Assembly: GCA_007922225.1 (NCBI GenBank)
Contig: ML680053.1
Span: forward strand, 16,871,877-16,935,876
Origin: Emydura subglobosa
Lineage: Eukaryota; Chordata; Testudines; Chelidae
Direction: 5' to 3'
Length of the DNA: 64,000 nt
The translations under genes were made by a program, and so were the position numbers. The notes under the pieces were generated by a model. It did no database searches. It was given only the letters and a program-made list of their open reading frames with translations, and was not told the origin of the DNA. Position 1 is the stretch's first letter. The number at the start of each line of letters is the position of its first letter. Positions 10,090 through 21,897 of the stretch are shown piece after piece.

Positions 10090-11106
10090 AAATGAAAACA
10101 GTTTACAACACAAACTAAACACTGGGCTGGAGGAGAGAAAGCAGTGAGGGGCAGTGTGAGCTATGACAGCTGTGCGTAAGTCCAGCTGTCGCTGTCGTAG
10201 CTGTCTGAAGGGGTGGAGTGAAAGGGGGAATGAGATAGGCTGGGAGTTTGGTAGGAATGTGTGGGGGGTGACTTGCAGACACAGATCGTCTCCATGCCCT
10301 TTTTTCTCTCTCTGCCACCTCAGAGGACTGGATAAGTTCTTGGAACATCTCCTCTTTGCTTCTCCAAGGTCACTCCCTTATTAGTTGGAGGTGCTCCACT
10401 GGTGAGAGGGGGTTGCTGTGAAGGCCACATCGGTAGAAGCACAGGAAACAACGAACAGAAGCATTATTGTGGGTGCCCTAACACTATAGATGCATTACTG
10501 TTAAACATACCTCTTTCTCACTGTCCCCTGGGAGGAGCACAGCTCCATGATCTGCCTATGTATGTTGAGTTTTGCCAAGGGGGTGGGGGTGGGCCATCAT
10601 ACTGGGGAAGAGGTTCTGGGTGGGTGGTGGCTGGGGCATAAATGCAAGTACAGAGGGACAAAATTTCAAATTGTGCCATCATTTTCCGCAGGCGGGGGAT
10701 ATAGAAGCCGATATCTCACTCCGGAGAGTAAACAAGGATGCTACGGGGCCGACCAAGCAGGAAAGTGGAATTTCAAAAATTCCCAGGACTTTAAAGGGGG
10801 AGTGGCAAGGGTCTGCAGAGCAGCAGAGTTCAAACTGATGGCCAGAGCGGTCAGGATGCGCCTTGTGGGACACTTCCGGAGGCCATTTACCATAACATAA
10901 CCAACCGCGGTATCTACACTGATACTTCGTCGATTTAAGTTGTGCGAAAAAAGCTCTACACCTCTTGTCAAGGTGGTTTTATTTTGTTGAAAAAACAGGG
11001 CCATTTTGTCAGCGGGGAGGTGGGGTGATCACAGTGTGTCCACCAGAACTGTTTGGTTGAAGAAAGCTTACTATATTTGACAAAACAGTCTAGTGTAGAC
11101 AAGGCC

Positions 11107-11836
11107 TAAGAGACGGTCGCGGCCCCAAAACGTTTACTTTTAAGTATACACCGCCTCACCTCAAAAACGGTTTCAATGTTATCCCAAAACCAGCTGGGGT
11201 GAGTATTCTGGAACATGGTGGGTCAGAACGATGTGACTAAGTAGGGAGTCAGGGCCGATTCCCAGCACAGAAAAGAAGCTCATTGAATGCTTGGTTGGAC
11301 ATGGGCTGCAAGTCACCTGGTATGCCAGTGAAGGGGCTACAACAGAAGATAACTATCAAGCATTAGATAGTTCCGTGTGAGGGAGAGCCTGATATTCAGT
11401 TCCTTGGAGCACCTCAACATGCAAGAGAAAAGCCCTCAGAATATTTGCAGAGATTACAGAGTTGCAGCCTCAGGTCACCCTTGATGACAGCAAGAAAGGG
11501 AGTCTTCTATATTCACACCTGTTGTTTAGAGTGAGACCCTGTGCAACAGAGAAAGAGACGAGGAACTGAGAAAGAGTCAGTACTTAGGCAGGCCTCCAGC
11601 TTGGCCCACTAACCAAGTCTGTCTGCTGGCAGCATGCAGAAGAGCACCCAATGCTATTAACATCAGAGTACAAACTGCACCAAAAAGAACTGCAGTGGCA
11701 GGTGTAAACAGGAGTTTGAATTTGCAGCCAGGCCATCTCACAGTGTGCACAGGTGCTCATTGAAATAGGCCAGTGCTTTGTAAAAACCCTCATTGTCTTC
11801 AGTGGCAAATAGAACCCAGGACCTTCTACAACAAAA
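11107..11836. other. Intergenic stretch without recognisable gene
   Basis: No recognised element or coding frame between Harbinger copy 1 and the Penelope-like insertion. Confidence 0.45.
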
Positions 11837-11895
11837 GCTCCATTAGCTCTAACGACTTGAGTTCTGTAGCACTTTAAAGACTAACAATTTTAATT

Positions 11896-12093
11896 TCAGT
11901 AGGCGTAAGCTTTCATGAGCCTCACCTCATGAATGTTGTTATTTTTTATGTCTGATTTGTGTCCGTTTATCCTTTTGCATAGCGATAGTGCAGTTTGGCC
12001 AATGTACATGGCAGAGGGGCATTGCTGGCACATGATGGCATAATATATAACATCCATAAACCAGTCAGAGAACACTTCAGTCTCCCAGGGCAT
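11896..12093 (-). pseudogene. GIY-YIG endonuclease piece of Penelope-like element
   Basis: The minus strand reads DVIYYAIMCQQCPSAMYIGQ followed by SLCKRINGHKSDI. This corresponds to the GIY-YIG core: the IYY and YIG tyrosines, a CxxC, and the following R with H/K-rich helix. In Penelope elements this domain cuts target DNA and lies after the reverse transcriptase. Only this part of the domain is present, and it runs straight into the terminal repeat, so it is a fragment. Confidence 0.75.
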
Positions 12094-12246
12094 TCTGTCT
12101 CTGACCTGAAAGTTGCTTCTCTAAAAAAAACCTTCAAAAACAGACTTGAAAGAGAAACTGCTGAGTTAGAAATTATCTGCAAACTTGACACATTCAAATT
12201 GGGATTAAACAGGGATTTGGAATGGCTCTCTCATTACAAGAAGTAA
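12060..12246 (+). pseudogene. C-terminal piece of Penelope-like ORF
   Basis: The plus strand reads REHFSLPGHSVSDLKV and, after a short gap, LGLNRDLEWLSHY. This is the pattern that normally follows the GIY-YIG core in Penelope proteins (HF..GHS..DL, then GLN....HY). It is in opposite orientation to the GIY-YIG piece it should follow. It ends at a TAA at about 12246. Confidence 0.75.
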
Positions 12247-12558
12247 TTTGCTCTGATCACCCATTCTCACCTCCTACTCAATGGTTGTCATCAAGCCTCA
12301 AGTACCCGGCTTCCCCATTGTTATCTATGCCCTTGGATATGTAAATGTTGCCTTCTATATATTTTCTATGTTTCCTATTTTGCTGTATCATTTCTACCAA
12401 CTGCATCTGAGGAAGTGAGCTGAGGCTCACGAAAGTTTACGCCTACTGAAATTAAAATTGTTAGTCTTTAAAGTGCTACAGAACTCTCCTTGTTTTTGCT
12501 GTATACAGACTAACACGGCTACCCCTCTGGAACTCTTCCATTAGCTCTGTTACTTGAA

Positions 12559-14520
12559 CTACAGGAGACTCTCCATCAGGAAAGAGAAAGTAAGAGTCTG
12601 TATGTTTCATATGCACCAGGCCAGTGCATTACACATGTGTACTTCATGTCTCATGATGTGCATGCCTTATGGCAGAAGCTGAGCACTTTGAAATTCTGAT
12701 TGTTATTGCCTTGGGAGATTCTCTTCTGTGCAGGCTGAAAACGACAATTTTCACATACTCACAACTTCCTTCGAACAAACCAGTTCTCTTTTCAAACCAA
12801 GTAAAGGCATCAGTTCTGAGTGAGGAATCTGTGCCAAGTTTTAAGTTTTCATGTCAGCCATTTTTATTGTGACCTTGTCATTAAAAAGAGTGTGTTTCGA
12901 ATTTATTTTTTAAACGGGGAAAAATATTTCCCATAACTCAAACAAAGAGGTTTCTAGCAAAAATTACAACTTTGTCATTCAGGCACCATGGAAAATTTCA
13001 GACTAAACAAAACAGTGTTTATGAGCAAGCAATAGCAGGAGCAGGGGCTTATAAATAGGGAAGCATTTTTGCAAACTTAAATATACACCAATCCCACTTA
13101 GAATGGAATCAGTCACCCACTATAATAGTCTGTTCTATCTGGACTTCTAGACAGCACTCCTCACTGTAATATGTGTGTGACTAATCACAAGTTCTAATAG
13201 GCCTTTCCTAGTTGTGAGCTAAGTCACAAGATTTTTTGTTTTCGCTAATAGTTGGATCTCCAGATAGTAAATCATTCCGCAGGAAGTGGATTTTGCCTTC
13301 TCCGTTCCAGTGATGCTTGTTTTCCCCATTCTGTTCCTTTTCCCACTCACCCTTTCTCACTATAGGCTGCTACTGTGGAACTCTGGGTAGACAGGCAAAC
13401 ATCCTTCAACATGAATGCTAATATTTCTTAATGAATCAGCCATCAGGTGGTGCACTAACAGCAGAAAACTTTCATCTCTGTAAGAGCTTAAATTAAATGC
13501 TCTCCAGTTCTGGTGATATACCCCATTTCCCAGCCCTTTTCAGAACTGAATTCCCAAGGTTAACCCCTGAGTCCAGGTCAGTGTTGTATAACTAGCACAG
13601 GGCAATGTACAATAGTTTTTTCCTGTCTTCCAAGACTTTCATACGGAGTCTTTAATTATCTATGTTTTGATATTACCTTTAATGCCTTTGCCGACCATAG
13701 TTTGATAATGGTGCAATTGTTACAAAAGTCAAGTAGGAATTAAACAAAAAAATACAACCTCCTTTGCTATGTGAAGGTATTAAAGCGCCTTCCTTTCTTC
13801 CTAATTTGCCATTGATGTGGCACTGCTAAGTAGTTTATTGATGAAGTGCTCTATTTGCTTTTCACTTCCCTGTTTTGTTCTTGGCCTTATCCCCAGGGCC
13901 TGTGAAGCCTTATAGAAATCCCCACTGGTGCTTAGTAAATGAGAACAAAGCTAATCGCCTCCTGGATCTCTCCTGCTGTTGAAAGCAACTAACAATCTGT
14001 TCAGTGAGTCTTTTTGCCCAACAATACCTCTTTTTTTTAAAGTCAGCAAGAATTTCTCTCTGTGAAGTGAGTTGCCTCAGGGCTTTTACAAATGCGGGAG
14101 AATTAACTAAAGGCTCCGACATAACCAAAACCAATTAAAGGCAATTCACAGAACTATTTTATAACTGGTGTAAAATGAGCAGAGCTCAATCTCTTAGCCT
14201 AGTTTTCCTTGCCAAATCTCTTAACATTATCTTACAAGTCACATATACTGTCCCTTTAAAGAGGGGATGGCCTAACTGTGATTTTGTGACTCAAAACATA
14301 GGAAATATTAATAGAAAATTAAAACCATGCCAAATAAGCAACACAATATCACGTGTTCATCTTTAGAATATTTCAAGCTAACACAGTTACGGTAAATTAA
14401 ATCCTGAGAAAGAGTCAGAGAAAGAGAGAAAAAGTTGCTTGAGAAAGTTCACTAAGGATACTATCCAAAAAGGAGGGCTGTCAGATGTCCTAAAAATCCC
14501 ATTGCTAATTGTGCTTCATA
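12559..14520. other. Intergenic stretch without recognisable feature
   Basis: About 2 kb of mostly single-copy-looking AT-rich DNA. A 74-codon minus frame at 13910-14134 has no recognisable family or splice context and is not called. Confidence 0.45.
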
Positions 14521-14797
14521 GGCTATGTCTACACTACCACTTACGTCAGCAAAATTGGTGTCACTCAGGAATGGGAAAAAACCCCTACCCTTCCCCCCCA
14601 AGCAACATAAGTTTTGCCAGCACAAGACAGGCATATCTCCTGCTGACATAGCAACCGCTATTCATTGAGGTGGTTTTATTATGTCAACGGGAGAGCTCTC
14701 TCCTATCGGCATAGAGCGGCTACATGAGTGATCTTACAGAGGTGCAATTGCATTGATACGGCTGTGCTGCTGTAAGCTCGCTAGTGTAGACATGGCC
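14521..14797. mobile_element. Harbinger-type MITE, 277 bp
   Basis: The ends are GGCTATGTCTACACTA and, inverted, GGCCATGTCTACACTAG, as in the other TCTACAC elements of this window. No coding capacity. Flanking trinucleotides (ATA, TTT) do not match cleanly. Confidence 0.72.
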
Positions 14798-14969
14798 TTT
14801 GTCTGTAACACCTTTTCAAGAGTTTAAAAACATTTGACCTGACTCTGAAAGGTGCTTAGTACTTCTGGCAGCCATTAGCTGAAAGATCAAACGAAAGGGT
14901 GGGCTTGTGCTTTGGGAATTAGCCTGGGCTTTAATGGTTCTTAGTTCACTTCTTACCTCTCAGACTGGC

Positions 14970-15215
14970 TGTGTGAGTTTGAGCAAGTCATATGGGGCCT
15001 GCTTCTCCTCTTGCTGGTGTAAAACTTGTATAAGTGGGAGGAGAATCAAACTTGGGGGCTCAGTTTTCCATCTGTAAAATTCGGATAATGTTTGTCTTGT
15101 CTATTTAGATGGCAAGATCTTCAGAGCAGGGTCTCTCTCTCTTACTATGTATATGTGCAGCACAATATGGCCCTGGTCCATGTCTGGGGCTCATAGAATC
15201 TACTCTGCAATACAA
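14970..15215 (+). mobile_element. CORE/MIR-like SINE, body and tail
   Basis: TGAGCAAGTCATATG, then CAGTTTTCCATCTGTAAAAT, then the tail ATATGTGCAGCACAATATGG follow the usual MIR/CORE SINE order on the plus strand. Diverged, with an insertion or gap in the middle. Confidence 0.7.
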
Positions 15216-16037
15216 ATAAATTATAATGGGGCCCTGATCTCTTTTGGAAATGGCCAAAGAAAAACTTCACTGGGGTCCTGCAAAGCCCTAAAACCAGTTC
15301 TGACTGCTGGAGCTCTTAGGAGCACCCATATTTCCCTGCTTTACTCATAAATTCCTGTGTCATTGCCTGAATCTTTCTAGCCAACCCATTAAATGGTTCA
15401 TGGCCCTGCCAGCTTCACACAGTGTGCTTGTGTCTGTAGTAGTTTGCATCAGTGGCTCCAATAAATCTGCAGCATGACTCAGTCCCATAATTGTTCTAAA
15501 ACCACACAACCAGAGACACCCTGGTTTCTCCCTTTGATTCATTAAAATGGCTCTCAGATTTATTTTATTTTCTTGTCTCCTTGCTGTACAATTTAAGGCA
15601 GCAGGCAGCTGATAAAAAGGATGAATTGTCACAAGCTGGATTACCCAGGGGTGTATTGTCACCATATCACACCGGAGATGGTGTGTGTTATTTTTGTCAA
15701 GCTACATCACTGATTGCAGCTTATAGGGTCTGGTCAGGAGCAATGAGAATCCTGGCAACTCGTGGCCGGGGGGAGCTGAGAAGGAACAAACTGCCACGTA
15801 TTTGATTTAGGATTATAGTTGCTGGTGGTTTCAGGAACACCTGTTACAATTTGGTCATAGGGAATGCACAACAATTCTTGCTCCTGCATGATGCTCTTAT
15901 TGCCAAGGCTAAAACCAGACAAAAGCAGCAAAGGTGCCTAAGGCTGCACTCACCTCATCCCAGAAACTGCTAGACAAGTGGTTAAACGGAGGCAGACTGG
16001 TTACATTAGAATCTAGAGTAGCTCATCCATAATGCAG
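15216..16037. other. Intergenic stretch without recognisable gene
   Basis: Frames at 15360-15665 (minus) and 15581-15805 (plus) overlap each other and lack recognisable domains. No element ends were recognised. Confidence 0.4.
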
Positions 16038-16346
16038 CATTGCCAGCCCCAAATGGTCAAAAATCATGAGTCAAGCTCACCAAAAATCATGAGATTGGCT
16101 TTGCAATCATGCAATTATGTAAAAATAAAAGATTTGGTGTTCTTTGTATTTGCCTTCTGCTTTTTGAGCACATAGGGTACGCTGAGGTCACATACTGAAG
16201 CTTTCTCCACAGCTATCAGGGCTAGAAACTTACTTTTTCTTTAAGGCTGAAATAACCACATATCCGCTTGACTCCAGGAGCTGGGGCTCTAAGGAAAACA
16301 ATAATTATCATGAGACTCAGGACAGACTCATGAGAGTTGGCAACTT
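16038..16346 (+). repeat. Dispersed repeat with short inverted ends, copy A
   Basis: It begins near TTGCCAGCCCC, ends near GAGAGTTGGCAAC, and has ATCATGAG boxes near both ends. The internal blocks TTTGCCTTCTG, GAAACTTACT and GACTCCAGGAGCTGGGGCT recur in the same order in a second copy at about 44025-44325. It looks like a short non-autonomous DNA element of unknown class. Confidence 0.7.
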
Positions 16347-18998
16347 TTTTTATCCTAACAGCATCCTGATGGTGCTTTTACCTTGCATGTCCACTAGAGG
16401 CAGAATGCAATGGCCTTTGGGCCTCAATGTGTGTGATATTTCATTTGGTTAGCACTTTGTTTATTTATTTTGCATGGTGTGAGTAATTTATGCTGGCATG
16501 TTTGTTAAAATTGCAGCATCCAGATGTTACACAAATTAATAAATAAATACATACATACCCATAACAGCAGTTACCGCTGTGGATTTATGCATGCATGACA
16601 GGCCCGATCCTGCACAAGGCTAGGCACAACTACTCTGAGCGTAACCCTACAGCGAGCGGGTTACACCACATTTTTGGCAGGCAGACGGTTCTGCTTGCTG
16701 CCAGATGCCCTGGGCTGTGCAAGCCTTCCTTGCCCTCAATGCACCTCAGACAGCTACTCCCCATAGAGCAGTAGAGGGAGGTGCATTGGAGGGGCTAATG
16801 GGTGTGTCACAGTCAAATCAGACTGTGCCACATGCTACATACGACCATTTGAGAGTCAGTGAGTTATTTCACCCACATTCAGCAGCTGTAATGGCTCTTA
16901 TGCAATTACTTTTGATGGGCATGTGCAGCTAGTGATGCAGTGCAATGTACTGTAACTCCAATGTGTGTTTGTGTGTGTAATCGGACGATGACACCACTCC
17001 ACAGCCCTATGCTAATCGAGGTTTAGTGCTGTAGGAGACAGACTACTAACCCTGTGGCTGAAGGATCCCATCAATTGGGAGGGGGATATTCCAATTCCCT
17101 GTTTTAACCTCCTGCATATGTGCAGGACATTCAGAATTCTCTGCAGATTTAGCAGCCCCTGAGCCGTGAAACTGGTACTAGAGCTTGTATCTCCTCTTTA
17201 GACCTCTAGGGGGCAGGACCACCATAAGATGCTGCTAAAAGATGTGATTTCAACCCACTTCAGCAGCACTTGGCCATCTTCATGACAGTCCCCAGTAATA
17301 AAGCCTGATCTAGCAAATTGTGCTATTGTAAAGATGACTCACGAGGAAGCGGGTAGGCTCTGGTCTATAGTCATTGCATCCCACTGAATTCCGGTGCCTG
17401 GTTTCTCAGTTATGTGTCCATTAAAAATTAAACCACCGTTGTTAGAAGTGTGTTGTCAGTTCCTTTGCCGCAGGGACACTTTTTAGGGTGCTCAGAGGGC
17501 TTACGAGAAGCTTGGGCAAGAAAATTCTAGGCAACATTGTCAATTATTAGCAACGGGTGAATTCGTAAAAAGCCAGGGCCACATTCTGCACCCTGACATT
17601 GAACAGTCACACTGAAGTTGATGTGAACGTTATTCAGTACGATTATGAGTCACGGAACTGTGCTCTTGGATTTTATTGAGTTTTACAGTCTAGAGCTAAA
17701 TATTGATTGTCAAAGAAATAAACAGTTACCATTTACATAAGAATTATTCAAATGTATATATAGATCACAAACTCTTTGGGACAGGGACTGTCTTGTTATT
17801 ATGTGTGTTTTCAGTGCTTAGCATAGTGAGGCTTTAATCCACAACTAGTGAATCTAGGTGCTACTGCAATAAAAATAATTAGCTATTATAAATTCTATTT
17901 CACTTACATTCATGTCCCTCTGAGGGAAATGACATTGCTGCACATTCACATAAAACAAAACCATGTGGTGATGTTAATAGCAGAAAGTGGCCTTAAAATT
18001 GGAGAGATGTAGCTAGGACACACAAAACAAATATCATATTCATTATAGGGTCTTAAACCCCATCAACATAGTATCCGAGCACCTTCCAGTAGTGCATTAA
18101 GCAATTACTCATCTGTCACGTGTTGTTTGTTCTCTCATCCTCTTCCCAGGGGAAGGATGGATGTAGGAATAAAGTAGGACTGGATGCATGTTGCTCCTTT
18201 GTTTATCAGAATGACTTCAGGTTCAAAGCTGCCTGATTTGTTTAAGAATCAATAAGGTGTGCAGATTTAATTATTAACGGGATAAAGCCGTGCAGACTTA
18301 AGAGCAGGTGCAAACACTCTAGACCCTAGACGGACCGATCTGTTTGATGGTGTTTGGCTAATTCAGTTTCTTTCTTATAATGTAGCTGCAAAATACTATG
18401 AAGAGTAACCAAATTCTCTTGTTATCTAACACTGTTTTTCACTTCTAGGCAGAAGGAACTGAGAAGCACACAAACAAAGGGCCTGCAGATCTGAGAACAT
18501 ACACAAGAGGAATGAAAACATGGACACAAATGGGGGATAATTTCTTCATGCAAATTGCATTATATTTGGGGGGCTCGGAAGACAGCATGAGGAGTCCATT
18601 TGCTCAGTGTTCCCACTGGCCATGTGAACTTGAGGCACCTAATAGGAATTTGTTCAGTGCTTCCAACAGCACAGACTGACCCAAAAAGGGTGTATGGGGG
18701 CACGATGAGGAGGTGCTGGCAGCACACAGTGGCCTGTGGGTGTGCAATTGCACAGGGAAGCCATACGGAAAATTTCTGTTCTACCGCTGTCTGAGAGGCC
18801 ACCAGTTAACATGGGGACACTATGCATGCTCCTTCACAGGCCTAATATATCCATGGGCCCAGTCTGTCCTCACTGATTCATCTTCTTGGAGTCTTATTAT
18901 GGCCTTTTAAGTAGCCCCCCCACACTTGTTTTACATGCATACCCTGCAACATTTGTAAATGTGCTGCAGCCAAATAATGAATAGTGCATATGGAAACT
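16347..18998. other. Intergenic stretch, one SINE tail only
   Basis: No coding frame supportable. The only recognisable item is a plus-strand SINE tail at 17762-17880, listed separately, and a GTGTGTTTGTGTGTG patch near 16965. Confidence 0.45.
17762..17880 (+). mobile_element. SINE 3' tail
   Basis: AACTCTTTGGGACAGGGACT, then CAGTGCTTAGCATAGTGAGG, then GGTGCTACTGCAATAAAAAT follow the standard sauropsid CORE-SINE tail order on the plus strand. Confidence 0.72.
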
Positions 18999-19269
18999 AA
19001 TGTGATTTAGGTTGCAACGTCAAGTGCTTGAAAAGTAGGAAACACTAGTTTTATGGCTGCCCATGGGACTGTCATTCAGCCCTCTTTGTGTATCCGACCT
19101 GGGCACTGAATGAGGCTCGGATGCGGTGGAAAATATAATACACAACCGTGTAATTAAAGGCCTGATCATGATGCATGCCCACAAAGGGGCTGAATTTAGG
19201 TTGCCCAGGCAGCTGAAAAACTGGCATTTCTTCACTTTCGAGTGCTTGATTTGCAACCTAAATCACATT
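18999..19269. mobile_element. MITE, 271 bp, with about 50-bp inverted ends
   Basis: The left end, AATGTGATTTAGGTTGCAAC, is matched inverted by the right end at about 19235-19269, with further pairing towards the centre (AAAACTAGTG / CAGTTTTTC region). It has no open frame of note. The terminal sequence differs from the Harbinger and hAT families in this window, so the transposon family is not assigned. Confidence 0.75.
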
Positions 19270-19354
19270 CTTTCAACATGGTTTGTGTATGTCATTTCCT
19301 ACGTTTTTTGAAAAGTCAAAGGTAAAACCAGTCATAGTATGTAGCTGTAATAAC

Positions 19355-19440
19355 CCTCCTCCCATTTTCCTCTGCAGTATTTGAACCGCCAGTCTTCAGG
19401 CTTCTACCACTTGAGCTACAGAGCTACCTCCATTGACTGG
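19355..19440 (-). mobile_element. tRNA-derived SINE head
   Basis: The minus strand reads GTAGCTCTGTAGCTCAAGTG, then GGTAGAAGCCT, then GGTTCAAATAC. These are A-box- and B-box-like pieces at tRNA spacing. It is not an intact tRNA, because the acceptor stem is missing, so I call it a SINE head. Confidence 0.6.
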
Positions 19441-20861
19441 CAGCAGGAGAAGGCTGTTTATTGCAGGGTGGGGAGATTGAGCCCATAGTATTGTAACCCC
19501 CTTCTATTTCTGGGTTACTTGGGAGCCGGCAACACTCACCTGCTCCAGCAGGCTCTTAGCAGCAGCTTTGGGACCACAGAAGCAGTCAGCAGTTTTGGGA
19601 CTCTGGCAGCAGGCAGTAGCCAGCAACAGTCAGCCAGCAGCTTCCAGCCTCGGCTGCACTCCACCCCAGCACCCAAACTGGAGTCCCCCACATGCTTTTT
19701 CTCTGACTCCCTGGAAAGGGAAGAGTCTCGCTCTTTTTTCCCCAAGGCATCATGGGAGTTGTCGTCTCCCAGGATCTTCCCAACTGTAAAACTCCCAGTT
19801 AAGTCCCAAGGCTCCTGAAGCACAGGGTGCCTACAGTATCATGTGCTGGGTTGAAAGAGTGGATAGAAGGAGTCTGACCCAGCTCTCTGTCTACGCCACA
19901 TTGAGCGGCGAATGGCTCCTGCCCCAGGCTGTGCTCCTGGGGGATGAGGATGAGGTGGGGAGCTAGCTGCTGGGGCCATGTGCTGGGTTTATGGCTAGAG
20001 CTTGGCTCAGCTCCGAGTCCCCCTCCCTAGCGCTGGGAGTCTGGGGCGCTTCTGCCCAATGTGCTGCCCCTGAGGGGAAAAATGGGAAACTGGGGCCAAA
20101 TGCTGGGTCTGGCGGGATTACAGGATGAGCTCAGCTCGCCTCTCTCTTGCTCTTGCCACCTGCAGGCATTGGGGGCAGTGCCGGGTTTACAACAACGCCG
20201 TGGCACCAGGCCCACAATCAGAAGGGGCCCATTACAGCTCCAGCTCTGAGCAGTCTCTGCTGCCTGCCGCCTGTAGTGCCTCGCCTGCCTCCCTGGGTCC
20301 AAGCTGCCTGGGACCAGTGCAGAGGCCGGACTGGTCTCGGCCAGGGGCTGGGAGGTGGAAGCATGGGAGGCTCAGCTGAGTCCCACCAGGCAAGTGGGTC
20401 CTGAGGAAGCCCAGCATAGCCAGGCCCTGCTACTGCTCTGGCCTGGCTGATTGGGGCCGGAGTAATCCCCATCCCGGGACTGACCCACGCTGCACTGCCG
20501 GCACAGCCTGGCGGACATGGTCACCTCCCAGCAGGGTCGGTGAGTGCGATCGGGTGGCAAGGTGTGGGGGAGTGGGTCTCTGGGGGGTGCTAAGTAGTGA
20601 GGGAGGCTTGTGTGGTTTGAGGTGCTGGGCATAGGGCAGTCTATGGGGTGGTGGTGGGCAGTGGCAGCTGGGGGAGGTCTGTTTGTGTTGTGGTGATGGG
20701 CAGTGGGGGGTTTGTGTGGGGCACTGTGCAGCTGTGGTGGTGGAGCTGTGGTGGGGCACTGGGCATAGGAGTCTGTGGGCGGTGGGGCACTGGGAATATG
20801 GGGTTGGGGGAGCTCTGGTGGGGGGACAGTGTGGGACAGCACGGGCCGGCTCCCAAGACAA
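19441..20861. other. GC-rich intergenic stretch without recognised gene
   Basis: Several overlapping open frames occur on both strands because of GC and GT/CA skew, with none recognisable. G-rich strand bias is marked at about 20560-20840. Confidence 0.45.
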
Positions 20862-21897
20862 TCATGATTGCCTTCTATGATGAGATGACTGAATCTGTGG
20901 ATGTGGGGAAGGTGGACATGATATACTTTGACTTTAGCAAAGCTTTTCATACAGTTTGCCACAGTATTCTTGCCAGCAAGCTAAAGAAGCATGGTTGGAT
21001 GAATGGACTATAACGTGGATAGAAAGCTGACTAGACCGTCGAGTTCAACGAATAGTGATCAACGCCTCGATGTCTAGTTGGCAGCCGGTACCAAACGGAG
21101 TGCCCCAAGGGCTGGTTTTCTTCGACATCGTCATTAATGATCTGGATGATGGGTGGAGTGCACCCTCAGCAAGTTCACAGAACACTAAGCTGGAGAGAGT
21201 GGTACATACACTGGAGGTTAGGGATAGGCTTCAGCGTGACCTAGACAAATTAGAGGATTGGGCCAAAAGAAATCTGATGAGGTTGAACAAGGACAAGTGC
21301 AGAGACCTGCAAGAAGGCTAATGGCATATTGGGCTGCATTAGTAGGAGCATTGCCAGCAGATTGAGGGAAGTGATTATTCCCCTCTATTCAGCATTGGTG
21401 AGGCCACATTTGGAGTATTGTGTCCAGTTTTGTGCCCCCCACTACAGAAAGGATGTGGACAAACTGCAGAGAGTCCAGCAGAGGGCAACAAAAATGATTA
21501 GCAGACTAGGGCACATGACTTATGAGGAGAGGCAGACGGAACTGGTTTGTGTAGTCTGCAGAAGAGAAGAGTGAGGGGGGATTTGAAAACAGCCTTCAAC
21601 TAGCTGAAGAAGGGTTACAAAGGGGATGGACCTAGGCTGTTCTCAGTGGTGGCAGATGACAGAACAAGGAGCAATGGTCTTACGTTGCAGTGGGGGAGGT
21701 CTAAGTTGGATATTAGGAAAAACTGGAATGGATTAGCTAGGGAGGTGGAGGAATCTCCATCCTTAGAGGTCTTTAAGGTGTGGCTTGACAAAGCCCTGGC
21801 TGGGATGATTTAGTTGGGGTTGGTCCTGCTTTGAGCAGGGAGTTGGACTAGATGACTTCCTGAGGTCCCTTCCAACCCTAATCTGCTATGATTCTGT
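20862..21897 (+). mobile_element. CR1 LINE, 5'-truncated
   Basis: The frame begins abruptly within the reverse transcriptase (MIAFYDEMTESVDVGKVDMI) and continues through FDIVINDLDDG, with internal deletions and stops. [16 protein letters not shown] and the CR1 3'UTR follow, ending TTGGACTAGATGACTTCCTG and CTATGATTCT. Same subfamily as 1-1437 and 31573-32866. Confidence 0.93.

Larger units (their letters stand above)
8390..11106 (+). mobile_element. PIF/Harbinger DNA transposon, copy 1 (2.7 kb, internally deleted)
   Basis: The left end is GGTCTTGTCTACACTAG. The right end, inverted, is GGCCTTGTCTACACTAG. TAA follows on the right, while CCA precedes on the left, so the 3-bp target duplication is no longer clean. 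The element carries one long transposase frame (8862-9956) followed by a poly(A) signal. It aligns along its length with the reverse complement of copy 2 (24535-28403) but is about 1.15 kb shorter. Around 10743-10755 it skips the copy 2 segment of roughly 24915-25850 that carries the Myb/SANT-like gene. It is intergenic, between MTMR2 and MAML2. Confidence 0.88.
11861..12536. mobile_element. Penelope-like element fragment with internal inversion
   Basis: Two 63-bp arms, 11861-11923 and 12422-12484, are inverted copies of each other with about two mismatches (GTTCTGTAGCACTTTAAAGA). The right end continues to the common reptile tail TACAGACTAACACGGCTACC. Between them is coding sequence of a Penelope-like retroelement, the left half reading on minus and the right half on plus. 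The flanks carry a long imperfect target duplication (TCCATTAGCTCT and then ACTTGA) at about 11839-11860 and 12537-12558, so the whole rearranged unit seems to have inserted once. Confidence 0.8.

Noticed and set aside
10741..11004. Possible Myb/SANT gene of Harbinger copy 1 on minus
   Set aside because: The frame lacks the family motifs. The aligned copy 2 segment with the gene is missing here.
19355..19440. Possible tRNA gene
   Set aside because: A- and B-box-like blocks exist, but there is no complete cloverleaf or acceptor stem. Fits a SINE head.
20372..20962. A 196-codon minus frame rich in P, H and T
   Set aside because: Reads a CA/GT-skewed tract and crosses into a CR1 insertion.
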